Of a stretch of 64,000 nt of DNA, positions 53,066 to 60,244 are shown piece after piece (position 1 is the first letter of the stretch; each line of letters begins with the position of its first letter). The notes beneath the pieces were generated by a model. The model searched no databases, was not told the origin of the DNA, and worked only from the letters and a program-made list of their open reading frames with translations. Source of the DNA: Streptosporangium subroseum. Lineage in GTDB: Bacteria > Actinomycetota > Actinomycetes > Streptosporangiales > Streptosporangiaceae. The stretch spans positions 29,859 through 93,858 of the forward strand of contig NZ_FZOD01000037.1 in the NCBI RefSeq assembly GCF_900188345.1. Direction: 5' to 3'. A program made the position numbers and the translations under genes.

Positions 53066-54603
53066 GGGCCGGTGACCGACTCCGCGGCGGCGACGACCGC
53101 GTTGTCGGCGACGAACTGGACCACCGACTCGATCTCCGGGGCCAGGAAACGGTCGGGGCCGGGGCCGGGGACGGTCTCACGCAGGGCGGCCACCACGGCC
53201 CCGGTCGCGGGGGCGGGCCGGAGCGGCGCCCGCAGGTCGAGCGCCCGGGCCGCGGTGAGGATCTCCACCGCGAGGACCCTGGTGAGGCCGTCCACCGAAC
53301 GGCGCAGCTTGCGCGCGGCCGACCAGCCCATGGAGACGTGGTCCTCCTGCATGGCGGAGCTCGGGATGGAGTCCACGCTCGCGGGCACGGCCAGGCGCTT
53401 GAGCTCGGAGACGATCGCGGCCTGGGTATACTGGGCGATCATGTGACCGGAGTCCACGCCGGGGTCGTCGGCGAGGAAGGCCGGCAGGCCGTGGCTGCGG
53501 GTCACATCCAGCATGCGGTCGGTACGGCGCTCGGAGATGCTCGCCATGTCCGCGACCGCGATGGCGAGGAAGTCGAGCACGTAGCCGACCGGGGCGCCGT
53601 GGAAGTTGCCGTTGGACTCCACCCGGCCGTCGGCCAGGACCACCGGGTTGTCGATCGCGGAGGCGAGCTCGCGCATGGCGACCGAGGCGGCGTGCGCGAG
53701 GGTGTCGCGGGCGGCTCCGGCGACCTGTGGGGCGCACCGCAGTGAGTAGGCGTCCTGGACCCGGGTGCAGGTGCCGTCCCGGTGAGATTCCATGATCTCG
53801 GAGTCCTTGAGCATCGCCCTGAGGTTGGCGGCGCTGGCGGCCTGCCCCGGGTGCGGGCGCAGGGCCTGCAGCTCGGAGGCGAAGACGCGGTCGGTGCCGA
53901 GCAGCGCCTCCACGCTCATGGCGGCGCCGATGTCGGCGGTCTTGAACAGCCGGGTGAGGTCGTCCATGGCCAGGATCAGCATGCCGAGCATGCCGTCGGT
54001 GCCGTTGATGAGCGCCAGGCCTTCCTTGGCGGCCAGCTCGACGGGCTCGATGCCCGCCTGCTTCAGCACCTCGGCGGCGTCCCCGCGCTCGCCCGCGGCG
54101 TCGCGGACGACGCCCTCGCCCATGATCGTGAGGGCCACGTGGGAGAGCGGCGCGAGGTCGCCGGAGCAGCCGAGGCTGCCGTACTCGTGCACGACCGGGG
54201 TGATCCGCGCGTTGAGCAGGCTCTCCAGCACCTTGGCCGTCTTCGGGCGCACGCCGGTGTGGCCGGTGGCCAGGGTGTGCAGGCGCAGCAACATCAGTGC
54301 CCGGGTGACCTCGATCTCCACCTCGGGGCCAGAGCCCGCGGCGTGCGAGCGGACGAGGGAGCGCTGCAGCTGGGCCCGGAGCGAGGGGTCGATGTGCCGG
54401 GTGGCGAGTGCGCCGAACCCTGTCGAGACCCCGTAGGCGGGGGTGGGGCTCTCGGCGAGCTCGTCCACGCGGGTGCGGGCGGCGGCCATGGCCGCCACGG
54501 CGTCGTCGGTGAGGCGTACGGTGGCGCCGTACCGGGCTACCTGGACGACCTCTTCGAAGCTCAACGGCTCCGGACCGATGTTCACGACCACGTTGTCGCG
54601 CAT
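53056..54603 (-). CDS. hutH: histidine ammonia-lyase
   Basis: MIO-dependent ammonia-lyase that turns histidine into urocanate; 515 residues, the normal family length. The active-site loop is YGVSTGFGAL near 57-66 (catalytic Tyr), and the MIO-forming tripeptide is in GSLGCSGDLAPLS, residues 146-148. Here it is Cys-Ser-Gly instead of the textbook Ala-Ser-Gly. The loop SSAMQEDHVSMG near 390 is also present. The ATG at 54603 was chosen over upstream in-frame starts that lack ribosome sites. The rest of the hut pathway is not in the window. Confidence 0.93.
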   Translation of the reverse strand: MRDNVVVNIGPEPLSFEEVVQVARYGATVRLTDDAVAAMAAARTRVDELAESPTPAYGVSTGFGALATRHIDPSLRAQLQRSLVRSHAAGSGPEVEIEVTRALMLLRLHTLATGHTGVRPKTAKVLESLLNARITPVVHEYGSLGCSGDLAPLSHVALTIMGEGVVRDAAGERGDAAEVLKQAGIEPVELAAKEGLALINGTDGMLGMLILAMDDLTRLFKTADIGAAMSVEALLGTDRVFASELQALRPHPGQAASAANLRAMLKDSEIMESHRDGTCTRVQDAYSLRCAPQVAGAARDTLAHAASVAMRELASAIDNPVVLADGRVESNGNFHGAPVGYVLDFLAIAVADMASISERRTDRMLDVTRSHGLPAFLADDPGVDSGHMIAQYTQAAIVSELKRLAVPASVDSIPSSAMQEDHVSMGWSAARKLRRSVDGLTRVLAVEILTAARALDLRAPLRPAPATGAVVAALRETVPGPGPDRFLAPEIESVVQFVADNAVVAAAESVTGPLV

Positions 54604-54756
54604 GGCGTCACTCTCTCGCATAGTAAGCATTGGTAACTGGTGAACCCGATAATGGCTCCTTACATCACAACATACCGGTCGCATTCGGTTTGGGGAGTCG
54701 CCGGGTATTCGCTAGAGTTCCCTCAGTGACGCCGAGCCGATCCTGGCCAGGCACAC

Positions 54757-54828
54757 GCGGAAGTGGCTCAGTGGTAGAGCATCACCTTGCCAAGGTGAGG
54801 GTCGCGGGTTCGAATCCCGTCTTCCGCT
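54757..54828 (+). tRNA. tRNA-Gly (anticodon GCC)
   Basis: Seventy-two bases. The acceptor is GCGGAAG with CUUCCGC, the anticodon arm UCACC/GGUGA with loop UUGCCAA (anticodon GCC), and the T-loop UUCGAAU. Discriminator U; CCA not encoded. First of three tRNAs in one cluster. Confidence 0.97.
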
Positions 54829-54855
54829 CGGAAAAGGGGCTCGTGCCCCCCACTC

Positions 54856-54926
54856 GGTGGAGTGGCCGAGAGGCGAGGCAACGGCCTGCAAAGCCGTGTA
54901 CACGGGTTCAAATCCCGTCTCCACCT
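54856..54926 (+). tRNA. tRNA-Cys (anticodon GCA)
   Basis: Seventy-one bases. The acceptor is GGUGGAG with CUCCACC, the anticodon arm ACGGC/GCCGU with loop CUGCAAA (anticodon GCA), and the T-loop UUCAAAU. Discriminator U; CCA not encoded. Confidence 0.96.
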
Positions 54927-54940
54927 CTGGTTTTCAGCGA

Positions 54941-55015
54941 GGACGATTAGCTCAGCGGGAGAGCGCTTCCCTGACACGGAAGAGGTCACAGGTTCAATCC
55001 CTGTATCGTCCACCA
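54941..55015 (+). tRNA. tRNA-Val (anticodon GAC)
   Basis: The acceptor is GGACGAU with AUCGUCC, the anticodon arm CUUCC/GGAAG with loop CUGACAC (anticodon GAC), and the T-arm ACAGG/CCUGU. Unlike the other tRNAs here, the 3' CCA is encoded (55013-55015). Confidence 0.97.
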
Positions 55016-55059
55016 GGCTCCATGGTGGGCCAGGTCCGACCTGGTCAAACAGGAGACAG

Positions 55060-55096
55060 AGTCCCAGGTCGCGGCGGCAGCCGATGATCTGGGACT
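55060..55096 (+). terminator. rho-independent terminator of the tRNA cluster
   Basis: An 11-bp stem with one G-U pair (55060-55070 with 55086-55096), followed by TTTT, 45 bases after tRNA-Val. Confidence 0.85.
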
Positions 55097-55493
55097 TTTT
55101 GGTGTTCCGAGCTGTTCGGGATACCCATCGCCCCTGCCTCTCGGAGCGCCGACACGGCCGCACTCGTATCGGTGTCCCAAGGCTCCGCGTGCCGCGAAGC
55201 CCAGCGAGGTACGCCGACATCACATTCCCGTCCTCCGCGTCCCCGGCAGGCCCAGCGGACCAACTCCTCCGAGCCAGGCCCGTCCGTGCTCGTTGACACC
55301 TCACGGACGAAGAAGATCACCGACTCGGAGCCCACCCGAAGACGGACCTGGCCTTCGTCGCCGGCTCGCCGTTCCTTCGGGTGAGACGAGAGGGTCCCCA
55401 GAGGGATATCGGGGGTCGCGGCGAGATGACCCCCGATGGGATCATGGCGAGGCGCAAGCCACCCATACGAGACTTAGGCCGAATAGTACCTTT
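55097..55493. other. stretch between tRNA terminator and signal-peptidase-like gene
   Basis: No firm gene. A minus-strand frame from a GTG at 55335 runs to 55045 (MGSESVIFFVREV at its start) with high third-position GC, but has no ribosome site and ends inside the tRNA terminator, so it may be a remnant. A 10-bp hairpin (55408-55417 with 55428-55437) lies about 55 bases before the next start and could be a leader structure. Confidence 0.45.
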
Positions 55494-56036
55494 ATGTCAC
55501 TTTTCAGATTACGCACTCTGATTGTCCCTTTTGTGGTAGCAATGGCGTCGGCGTGTTCGGTCCTGCCCGAGCCGCTCGTCTCCAAGTTGACCGGACACGA
55601 GTCCTACCGAGAACCGAGCGAGGCGATGATGCCCACGCTCAAGACGGGCGACGTGGTCACCGGCAAGATGACCGACGGGACGTATGCGCCCAAGGCGGGT
55701 GACGTCATCGCCTTCCTGCCGCCGAAGTCATGGGGTGGAAGCGGCGGTTACATGATCAAGCGAGTCATCGGCGTTCCCGGGAGCGCTGTCAGCTGCTGCG
55801 ACGCGGATCATCGGATGGTCGTTGACGGCAAGCCGCTGGACGAGCCCTACGTGGCCAATGAGCGGGCCTCACACCTGGAGTTCGAGCCAGTCGTCGTACC
55901 CGAAGGGAGCATCTGGGTTCAGGGCGACAATCGAGATGTCTCCCTCGACTCGCGTAGCTATAGCAGCAGGGCGGGTGGCGGCATGGTCCCCGTAACCAGC
56001 GTCCTCGGAGTCCTCGACGTGAGCACCGCGAGGTAG
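55494..56036 (+). CDS. signal-peptidase-I-like lipoprotein lacking the nucleophile Ser
   Basis: A 180-residue S26-family protein. The N-terminus is a lipoprotein-like signal (hydrophobic to MASAC, Cys near 21). The Box B segment reads PSEAMMPTLKTGD: in active SPase I (PSxSMxPTL) the residue before Met is the nucleophile Ser, but here it is Ala44. Box D lysine (IKRVIGVPG, Lys89) and GDNRDVSLDSR (144-154) are conserved. Ser42 could be an alternative nucleophile, or the protein is non-catalytic. No ribosome site is obvious for the ATG at 55494. It lies between the tRNA cluster and a tRNA-like fragment. Confidence 0.72.
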   Translation: MSLFRLRTLIVPFVVAMASACSVLPEPLVSKLTGHESYREPSEAMMPTLKTGDVVTGKMTDGTYAPKAGDVIAFLPPKSWGGSGGYMIKRVIGVPGSAVSCCDADHRMVVDGKPLDEPYVANERASHLEFEPVVVPEGSIWVQGDNRDVSLDSRSYSSRAGGGMVPVTSVLGVLDVSTAR

Positions 56037-56084
56037 GGCAGATCGCAGGTGCCGGCGCTGTTCGGTACCGTTTGGCACCTCATG

Positions 56085-56146
56085 CAAGACCGCTCCGGTG
56101 TTCGAGAGGAAGAGGTCGCGGGTTCGGATCCGGGCCCACGTGCCGC
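56085..56146 (+). pseudogene. degenerate tRNA 3'-like fragment
   Basis: The segment AAGACCGCTCCGGTGTTCGA, then GAGGAAGAGGTCGCGGGTTCGGATCC and CCACGTGCCGCCA, reads like the anticodon arm to 3' end of a tRNA, with an almost intact T-loop. It shares GGAAGAGGTC and GGTTC with the tRNA-Val cluster. There is no matching 5' half, so it is a fragment, possibly an integration scar. Confidence 0.4.
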
Positions 56147-56250
56147 CATCGCGGGTCCGGGTGCGCGTCTGGCACCGGCTCGTCGGTCGGCACCCCAGCC
56201 ATGATCGCAAAGGACGGAAGCCTGGCCCGCAAGAACGGGGGCGCCGGCCG

Positions 56251-56655
56251 TCAGGTTGCGGGAACCGCGGCGACCGCCTCGATCTCGATCAGGATGTCCG
56301 GGCGGAAGAGGCCCGCGACCTGTACGAGCGAGCTTGTGGGCGGCCGCTCCAGGTTGACGAACTCGTCCCGCACGGCCCGGACGACGGACAGCGCCGAGGT
56401 GTCGACAACAAAGATCGTGAGCTTGAACACGTCGTTCCAGGTCGCGCCCCCGGCCTTGAGCGCGGCCTCGACGTTCCGCATGACCAGGCGTGTCTGGGCC
56501 TCCCAGTCGCCGGCGGCGGCCGGTGTGCCCTCCGTGGTGATCGGGACCTGGCCCGAGGTCCAGACGAGCCGGCTGCCCGGTGCGATGGCGGCGACATGGC
56601 TGTACCCGTTGGTCGCCGGCAGCGTCGAGGGAGTGCTGAACTCGATGTGCGTCAT
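56251..56655 (-). CDS. RidA/YjgF-family protein
   Basis: A 134-residue RidA-family homotrimer candidate. LVWTSGQVPITTEG and LFRPDILIEIEAVAAVP are conserved. The Arg that is catalytic in archetypal RidA (PAR) is replaced by PTS, so it probably belongs to another Rid subfamily and should not be assumed to be a 2-aminoacrylate deaminase. The ATG at 56655 has AGAAGGG about 7 bases upstream. A second RidA domain is fused to a dehydrogenase at 51695. Confidence 0.87.
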   Translation of the reverse strand: MTHIEFSTPSTLPATNGYSHVAAIAPGSRLVWTSGQVPITTEGTPAAAGDWEAQTRLVMRNVEAALKAGGATWNDVFKLTIFVVDTSALSVVRAVRDEFVNLERPPTSSLVQVAGLFRPDILIEIEAVAAVPAT

Positions 56656-56869
56656 GAGTGGCCCTTCTGGGTAACGTCGGATCACACGAGACTTTGCCAG
56701 ATCGGCTGGGAGCGGGCAGCAGGGACCCATCCTGCGGCTACGGGAGCGCCGAAGGCTTCCGGAGTCGTGTGGAAGCCCCACAGGTGGAGGGCCTCCACCT
56801 GTCTGGGAGAGGTCGATCATCCCCGAAGGGCTCGCCGTTCTGCGGCAGGAAAGGAACTACGGGGAAAAC

Positions 56870-57526
56870 ATGTTGGCCCGCCTGCGCCGTTGGAGGACAC
56901 TTCGGGTCATGTACGGCACCGCCTTCGATCAAGCGGCTAGACAGGTCTACCTCGCTCATCGCGACGGTGAGGCGCGAGTGGGGCCTCTGGTGGAGCTGGC
57001 CTTCGCGGTTTACGAGGGTGGCGGGCGTGGCCGCGCCACACGGGAGTTGCTCGAGCGCCCAAGCGCGGAGCTGACCTCCGCGGACCTGGTCCGGCTCGGT
57101 GGGTCGCTGCTGGCGGAGGCGGGTTTCGAACCCGGATTCGACCTTGAGCCCACCTGGTGGACGACGCTCGAACAGGCCCTGGCCGTGGTCGAACGTGACG
57201 TGCGGACAGCGGGAGTCACCGGGGACCTGCGCCTGGTGATCCCGGACTGGGACACCGAATTCGGGCAGGCGTGGGTGGAGTTCCGCGGCGGGTGCCATGG
57301 GCAGGGCATCCGCCCGAGCTTCGGAAGCCGGTTCGAGGGGGCTCTGGAGATCGTTGCCGACGCCGTCCAGGAGGTCGTCATGGAGACGATCTGGACGGCG
57401 TGGCCCGTCTGTCCCGAGCACCGGCTCGGCATGCATGTCGACTGCGCGCGAGGCCATGCCATCTGGGTCTGCAGGGCTTCGAGGAGCCACACCGTCGCGC
57501 TGGTGGGAGAGCTTCCTGCTCGTTGA
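56870..57526 (+). CDS. hypothetical protein
   Basis: A 218-residue protein with no domain I recognise. Notable features are an amphipathic start (LARLRRWRTLRVMYG), Glu/Arg-rich helices through residue 130, a Trp-rich region (PTWWTTLEQ), and a C-terminal half with WTAWPVCPEHRLGMHVDCARGHAIWVC, where Cys and His residues might bind metal. The ATG at 56870 has GGGG/AAGGA upstream. Codon use is normal for the window, so I judge it real. It is divergent from the RidA gene. Confidence 0.65.
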   Translation: MLARLRRWRTLRVMYGTAFDQAARQVYLAHRDGEARVGPLVELAFAVYEGGGRGRATRELLERPSAELTSADLVRLGGSLLAEAGFEPGFDLEPTWWTTLEQALAVVERDVRTAGVTGDLRLVIPDWDTEFGQAWVEFRGGCHGQGIRPSFGSRFEGALEIVADAVQEVVMETIWTAWPVCPEHRLGMHVDCARGHAIWVCRASRSHTVALVGELPAR

Positions 57527-57584
57527 TCCGAGATTCTCCACAGATCGGTGATGTGGCCGGGCCGGCGCGATCGCCGTCGTAGCG

Positions 57585-58013
57585 CTAGTCGGCGACGTCG
57601 GCGAGGGCGATGGCCTTTTCGATGCGGACTCTGACCATCACCTCGCCGGGGACGCCGTTGCGGTCGCCGTACTCCTGTGCCCGGTCCGCGCCCATGTAGC
57701 GCGCGGCGATCCGGGTCGCCCAGACGCGGAGCGTGTCCAGATCGTCGCTGAGTTCGGCGCGCCCCTGCAGCGTGACGAAGTCGAAGGGCGGCCGCTCGTC
57801 GTCGACGCATATCGCGACCCTGCAGTCCCGCGCCAGGTTGCGTCCCTTGACGGTGTTCTGACCGGTCATGAAGATCAGGTCGTCACCGTCGAGCAGGAAC
57901 CACACGGGTGCGATGTGAGGGCTCCCGTCGACCCGTACGGTGGACAGCTTGCCGGTGCGGGTCCCCTCCGAGACGAACGCCTGCCACTGATCCTTCGACA
58001 TTTTCTGTGCCAT
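57585..58013 (-). CDS. PPOX-class F420-dependent oxidoreductase
   Basis: A 142-residue split-barrel flavin/F420-binding protein (pyridoxine-phosphate-oxidase fold). STVRVDGSPHIAPVWFLLDG near residue 22, GQNTVKGRNLARDC near 52 and VTLQGRAELSDD near 80 match the family of small F420H2-dependent reductases found in actinobacteria. The substrate is unknown. The ATG at 58013 has GGAG closely upstream. The MarR gene is 87 bases upstream on the same strand. Confidence 0.87.
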   Translation of the reverse strand: MAQKMSKDQWQAFVSEGTRTGKLSTVRVDGSPHIAPVWFLLDGDDLIFMTGQNTVKGRNLARDCRVAICVDDERPPFDFVTLQGRAELSDDLDTLRVWATRIAARYMGADRAQEYGDRNGVPGEVMVRVRIEKAIALADVAD

Positions 58014-58099
58014 GTCTCCATCCTGCAACCACCGCACGCCGAATCGCGGACCGGCCTGGCCCTGCGGCGTGGCGTGGTCGGCGGCGGCGGCGGGAGGAC

Positions 58100-58546
58100 T
58101 CAGTGCCCGGCGCATATCGGGTCGTCGGGTGCGGTCCTGACCCGGGCGAGGAGCTCCCGCAGACGGGCGATCTCGTTGTCGTCGAGGTCGGCGAACAGCT
58201 CCCGCTCCACGGCGGCGAGTGCGCGCTCCACCCTGGTCAGCGCCTCGCTCCCGTCGGTGGTGATCTCGACGATGTGGCGGCGCCGGTCGGCCGGGTCACG
58301 GTGGCGCACGGCGAGCCCGTCCCGTTCGAGGTCGTTGAGGACCGCGACGAGGATGCTGGGGTCGACGCCCAGGGCCTCGATGAGGGCCTGCTGGCTCATC
58401 CGTCCCACCTTGGCGAGGTGCATGAGGGTCATGCTCTGTCTCGTCGTGAGGCCGGCGACGCCGAGCGCCTGGCGTATGCGGCCGTCGGTGATCGCGCCGT
58501 GCCGGGCCAGCAGGAAGCCGATGCGGTCCAGCCCCTCCGCCGCCAT
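58100..58546 (-). CDS. MarR-family transcriptional regulator
   Basis: A 148-residue winged helix-turn-helix regulator. The recognition helix is in MSQQALIEALGVDPSILVAVLNDLE, and the beta wing is GLAVRHRDPADRRRHIVEIT. The ATG at 58546 was chosen because a GGAGG sits 8 bases upstream; in-frame starts at 58567 and 58603 lack one. It is divergent from the hemerythrin gene and probably controls it or the PPOX gene. Confidence 0.9.
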   Translation of the reverse strand: MAAEGLDRIGFLLARHGAITDGRIRQALGVAGLTTRQSMTLMHLAKVGRMSQQALIEALGVDPSILVAVLNDLERDGLAVRHRDPADRRRHIVEITTDGSEALTRVERALAAVERELFADLDDNEIARLRELLARVRTAPDDPICAGH

Positions 58547-58646
58547 CCGAGTGTCCTCCGCTGCCATACCGGCATCGTAACAGGAGGTCGATAGTCGGCA
58601 CATGTTAATCGTTGAGGCTCTTCAATCATCTGCTACCGTCAACAAC

Positions 58647-59165
58647 ATGACGCAGAACACGGCCTCAACCGGCGCGCCCGGTGAGCACCTGGTAAATGAG
58701 CTGAAATGGGTCCACGGGATGCTCCGCCGAGACCTTCGGGTCCTGCGGGAGGTCGCCGGCCAGATCAGCTCGGGCGGATCAGCCGCGCTCGTCCAGGCCA
58801 GGATCCGCTCGTTGCAGACCCGGAGCCCCCTGTGGCAGCTACGCGTCAACTGCCTGCAGTACTGCCAGTTCGTCCACGCCCACCACGGCGGAGAGGACGC
58901 TCACCTCTTCCCGGCGCTGCGCCGCTCGAATCCCGCGCTGATACCGACCGTCAAGCGCCTGGAGGCCGACCACAGGCGGATCTCCGATCTCCTCGACCAG
59001 GTCGCGGCCCTCGCGGATCTGCTCGGCGGTGAGGACACCCCCGACAACCGCAAGCGGCTGGTCCTCGCTCTCGACGAGGTGAGCACGCACCTGCTCGAAC
59101 ACCTCGACTTCGAGGAGGAATCGATCAGCCCCACGCTGCGGCAGTGGACGAGGTGGCCGTTCTGA
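58647..59165 (+). CDS. hemerythrin-like metal-binding protein
   Basis: A 172-residue four-helix hemerythrin-domain protein. Metal-ligand pattern residues are HGMLRRDL near 23, VHAHHGGEDAHLFP near 75, EADHRRI near 107 and HLLEHLDFEEE near 150. Such proteins bind a di-iron centre and sense or carry O2, NO or redox signals. The ATG at 58647 was chosen over an in-frame start at 58602 that would run into the MarR promoter region. Confidence 0.87.
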   Translation: MTQNTASTGAPGEHLVNELKWVHGMLRRDLRVLREVAGQISSGGSAALVQARIRSLQTRSPLWQLRVNCLQYCQFVHAHHGGEDAHLFPALRRSNPALIPTVKRLEADHRRISDLLDQVAALADLLGGEDTPDNRKRLVLALDEVSTHLLEHLDFEEESISPTLRQWTRWPF

Positions 59166-59189
59166 GCGATGCGGGCGCGGAGCTCGACC

Positions 59190-59816
59190 TCAAGCCTCGG
59201 GCGCGGAGCTCGGCGCCGGGCTTCCGGCACGGAGCTTGGCGTAGAACCGGCGGCACTCCTCGTAGTCGGGAAGCAGCCCCAGCTCCCTGGCCTCGTTGAG
59301 GGTCGGAGCCGCGGCGTCCTTCTCCGAGAGCAGCGGCGTCACGCCGGCCGGCCACTCGATCCCGAGCTCGGGGTCGAGCGGGTTGATCCCGTGCTCGCGC
59401 CCGGGCGCGTATCCCTCGGAGCAGAGATACACCACGGTCGCGTCGTCGGTCAGGGCCATGAAGGCATGGCCGAGCCCCTCGGAGACGTAGACGGCGCGGT
59501 GGTCCTCATCGTCCAGGCGCACCGGCTCCCACCGCCCGAAGGTCGGCGAGCCGACACGGATGTCGACGACCACGTCGAGGACCGCGCCCCGGACGCACTT
59601 CACGTACTTGGCCTGGCTGGGTGGCACGTCGGCGAAGTGAACGCCTCGCAGCGTCCCCGCACGGGAGATCGAGTGGTTCGCCTGGGAGAGATTCAGATCC
59701 TGGCCCGTGGCCTCGCGGAAGGCGTCTCCGCGGAACCACTCGTGAAAGCTGCCCCGGCCGTCCGGGAACACCCTGGGTTCGAACACCCACGCACCGTCGA
59801 TGCCGAGTGAACGCAT
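59190..59816 (-). CDS. rmlC: dTDP-4-dehydrorhamnose 3,5-epimerase-like protein
   Basis: A 208-residue cupin of the RmlC family, which epimerises dTDP-4-keto-6-deoxyhexoses. VFPDGRGSFHEWF, the catalytic His region TLRGVHFADVPPSQAKYV near 55, VDIRVGSPTFGRW and VYLCSEGYAPGREHGINPLDP are characteristic. No rmlA, rmlB or rmlD lies nearby, so it may be an orphan copy, perhaps making a different deoxysugar (the StrM/EvaD-type group). Confidence 0.85.
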   Translation of the reverse strand: MRSLGIDGAWVFEPRVFPDGRGSFHEWFRGDAFREATGQDLNLSQANHSISRAGTLRGVHFADVPPSQAKYVKCVRGAVLDVVVDIRVGSPTFGRWEPVRLDDEDHRAVYVSEGLGHAFMALTDDATVVYLCSEGYAPGREHGINPLDPELGIEWPAGVTPLLSEKDAAAPTLNEARELGLLPDYEECRRFYAKLRAGSPAPSSAPEA

Positions 59817-60122
59817 ATGGATCTCCTTACAGTGGCCGTGCCCTCACCTCGCGGACGTCCGGCCTCCCGTACGGGCGATGGGGGCGGGGGCCGGTGGAAC
59901 GGTGCGTGGCGGGCGTCTCCCCCGGCGAAGTCCCCGGGAGCACCGGGACGTTGAGAACCGTCCCCCTCGGACACGCCGCGAGCAACCGTCCATCCGCGTT
60001 GCGCAGACCCGAGTAAATCATCATCTCCGTCGCGTACCGCCCGGAACGCGCAGACAGCCGGTGTCCACGTCTGGACGAGTGTCGGCTCCAGCCGTGGACG
60101 GCGGATCACGTCGCCCCGGACA
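59817..60122. other. intergenic region without a supported gene
   Basis: Three hundred bases hold the rmlC leader. The short open frames do not show coding bias, and I see no other structure. Confidence 0.55.
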
Positions 60123-60162
60123 CAGGGATGCCGCCGGAGGTCGGACCTCCGGCGGCACCCTG
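60123..60162 (-). terminator. strong hairpin after the GH87-like gene
   Basis: A 13-bp stem (60129-60141 with 60145-60157) and a CGG loop, extended by five more pairs past a bulged A at 60128. It begins 83 bases beyond the glucanase stop. No T-run follows. Confidence 0.65.
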
Positions 60163-60244
60163 TCGTCGACATCACCGACGTATCGGCGTTATCGGCGCTG
60201 TCGACTGGTTCTGGTTGCTTACGGGTTAGCGGTTCTGGTTTTTC

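Noticed and set aside
54768..55304. Minus-strand frame covering the tRNA cluster
   Set aside because: It runs antisense through three tRNA genes, giving spurious peptides of a kind common in databases.
55045..55335. 96-codon minus-strand frame after the tRNA cluster
   Set aside because: It ends inside the tRNA terminator and lacks a ribosome site; mentioned only as a possible remnant.
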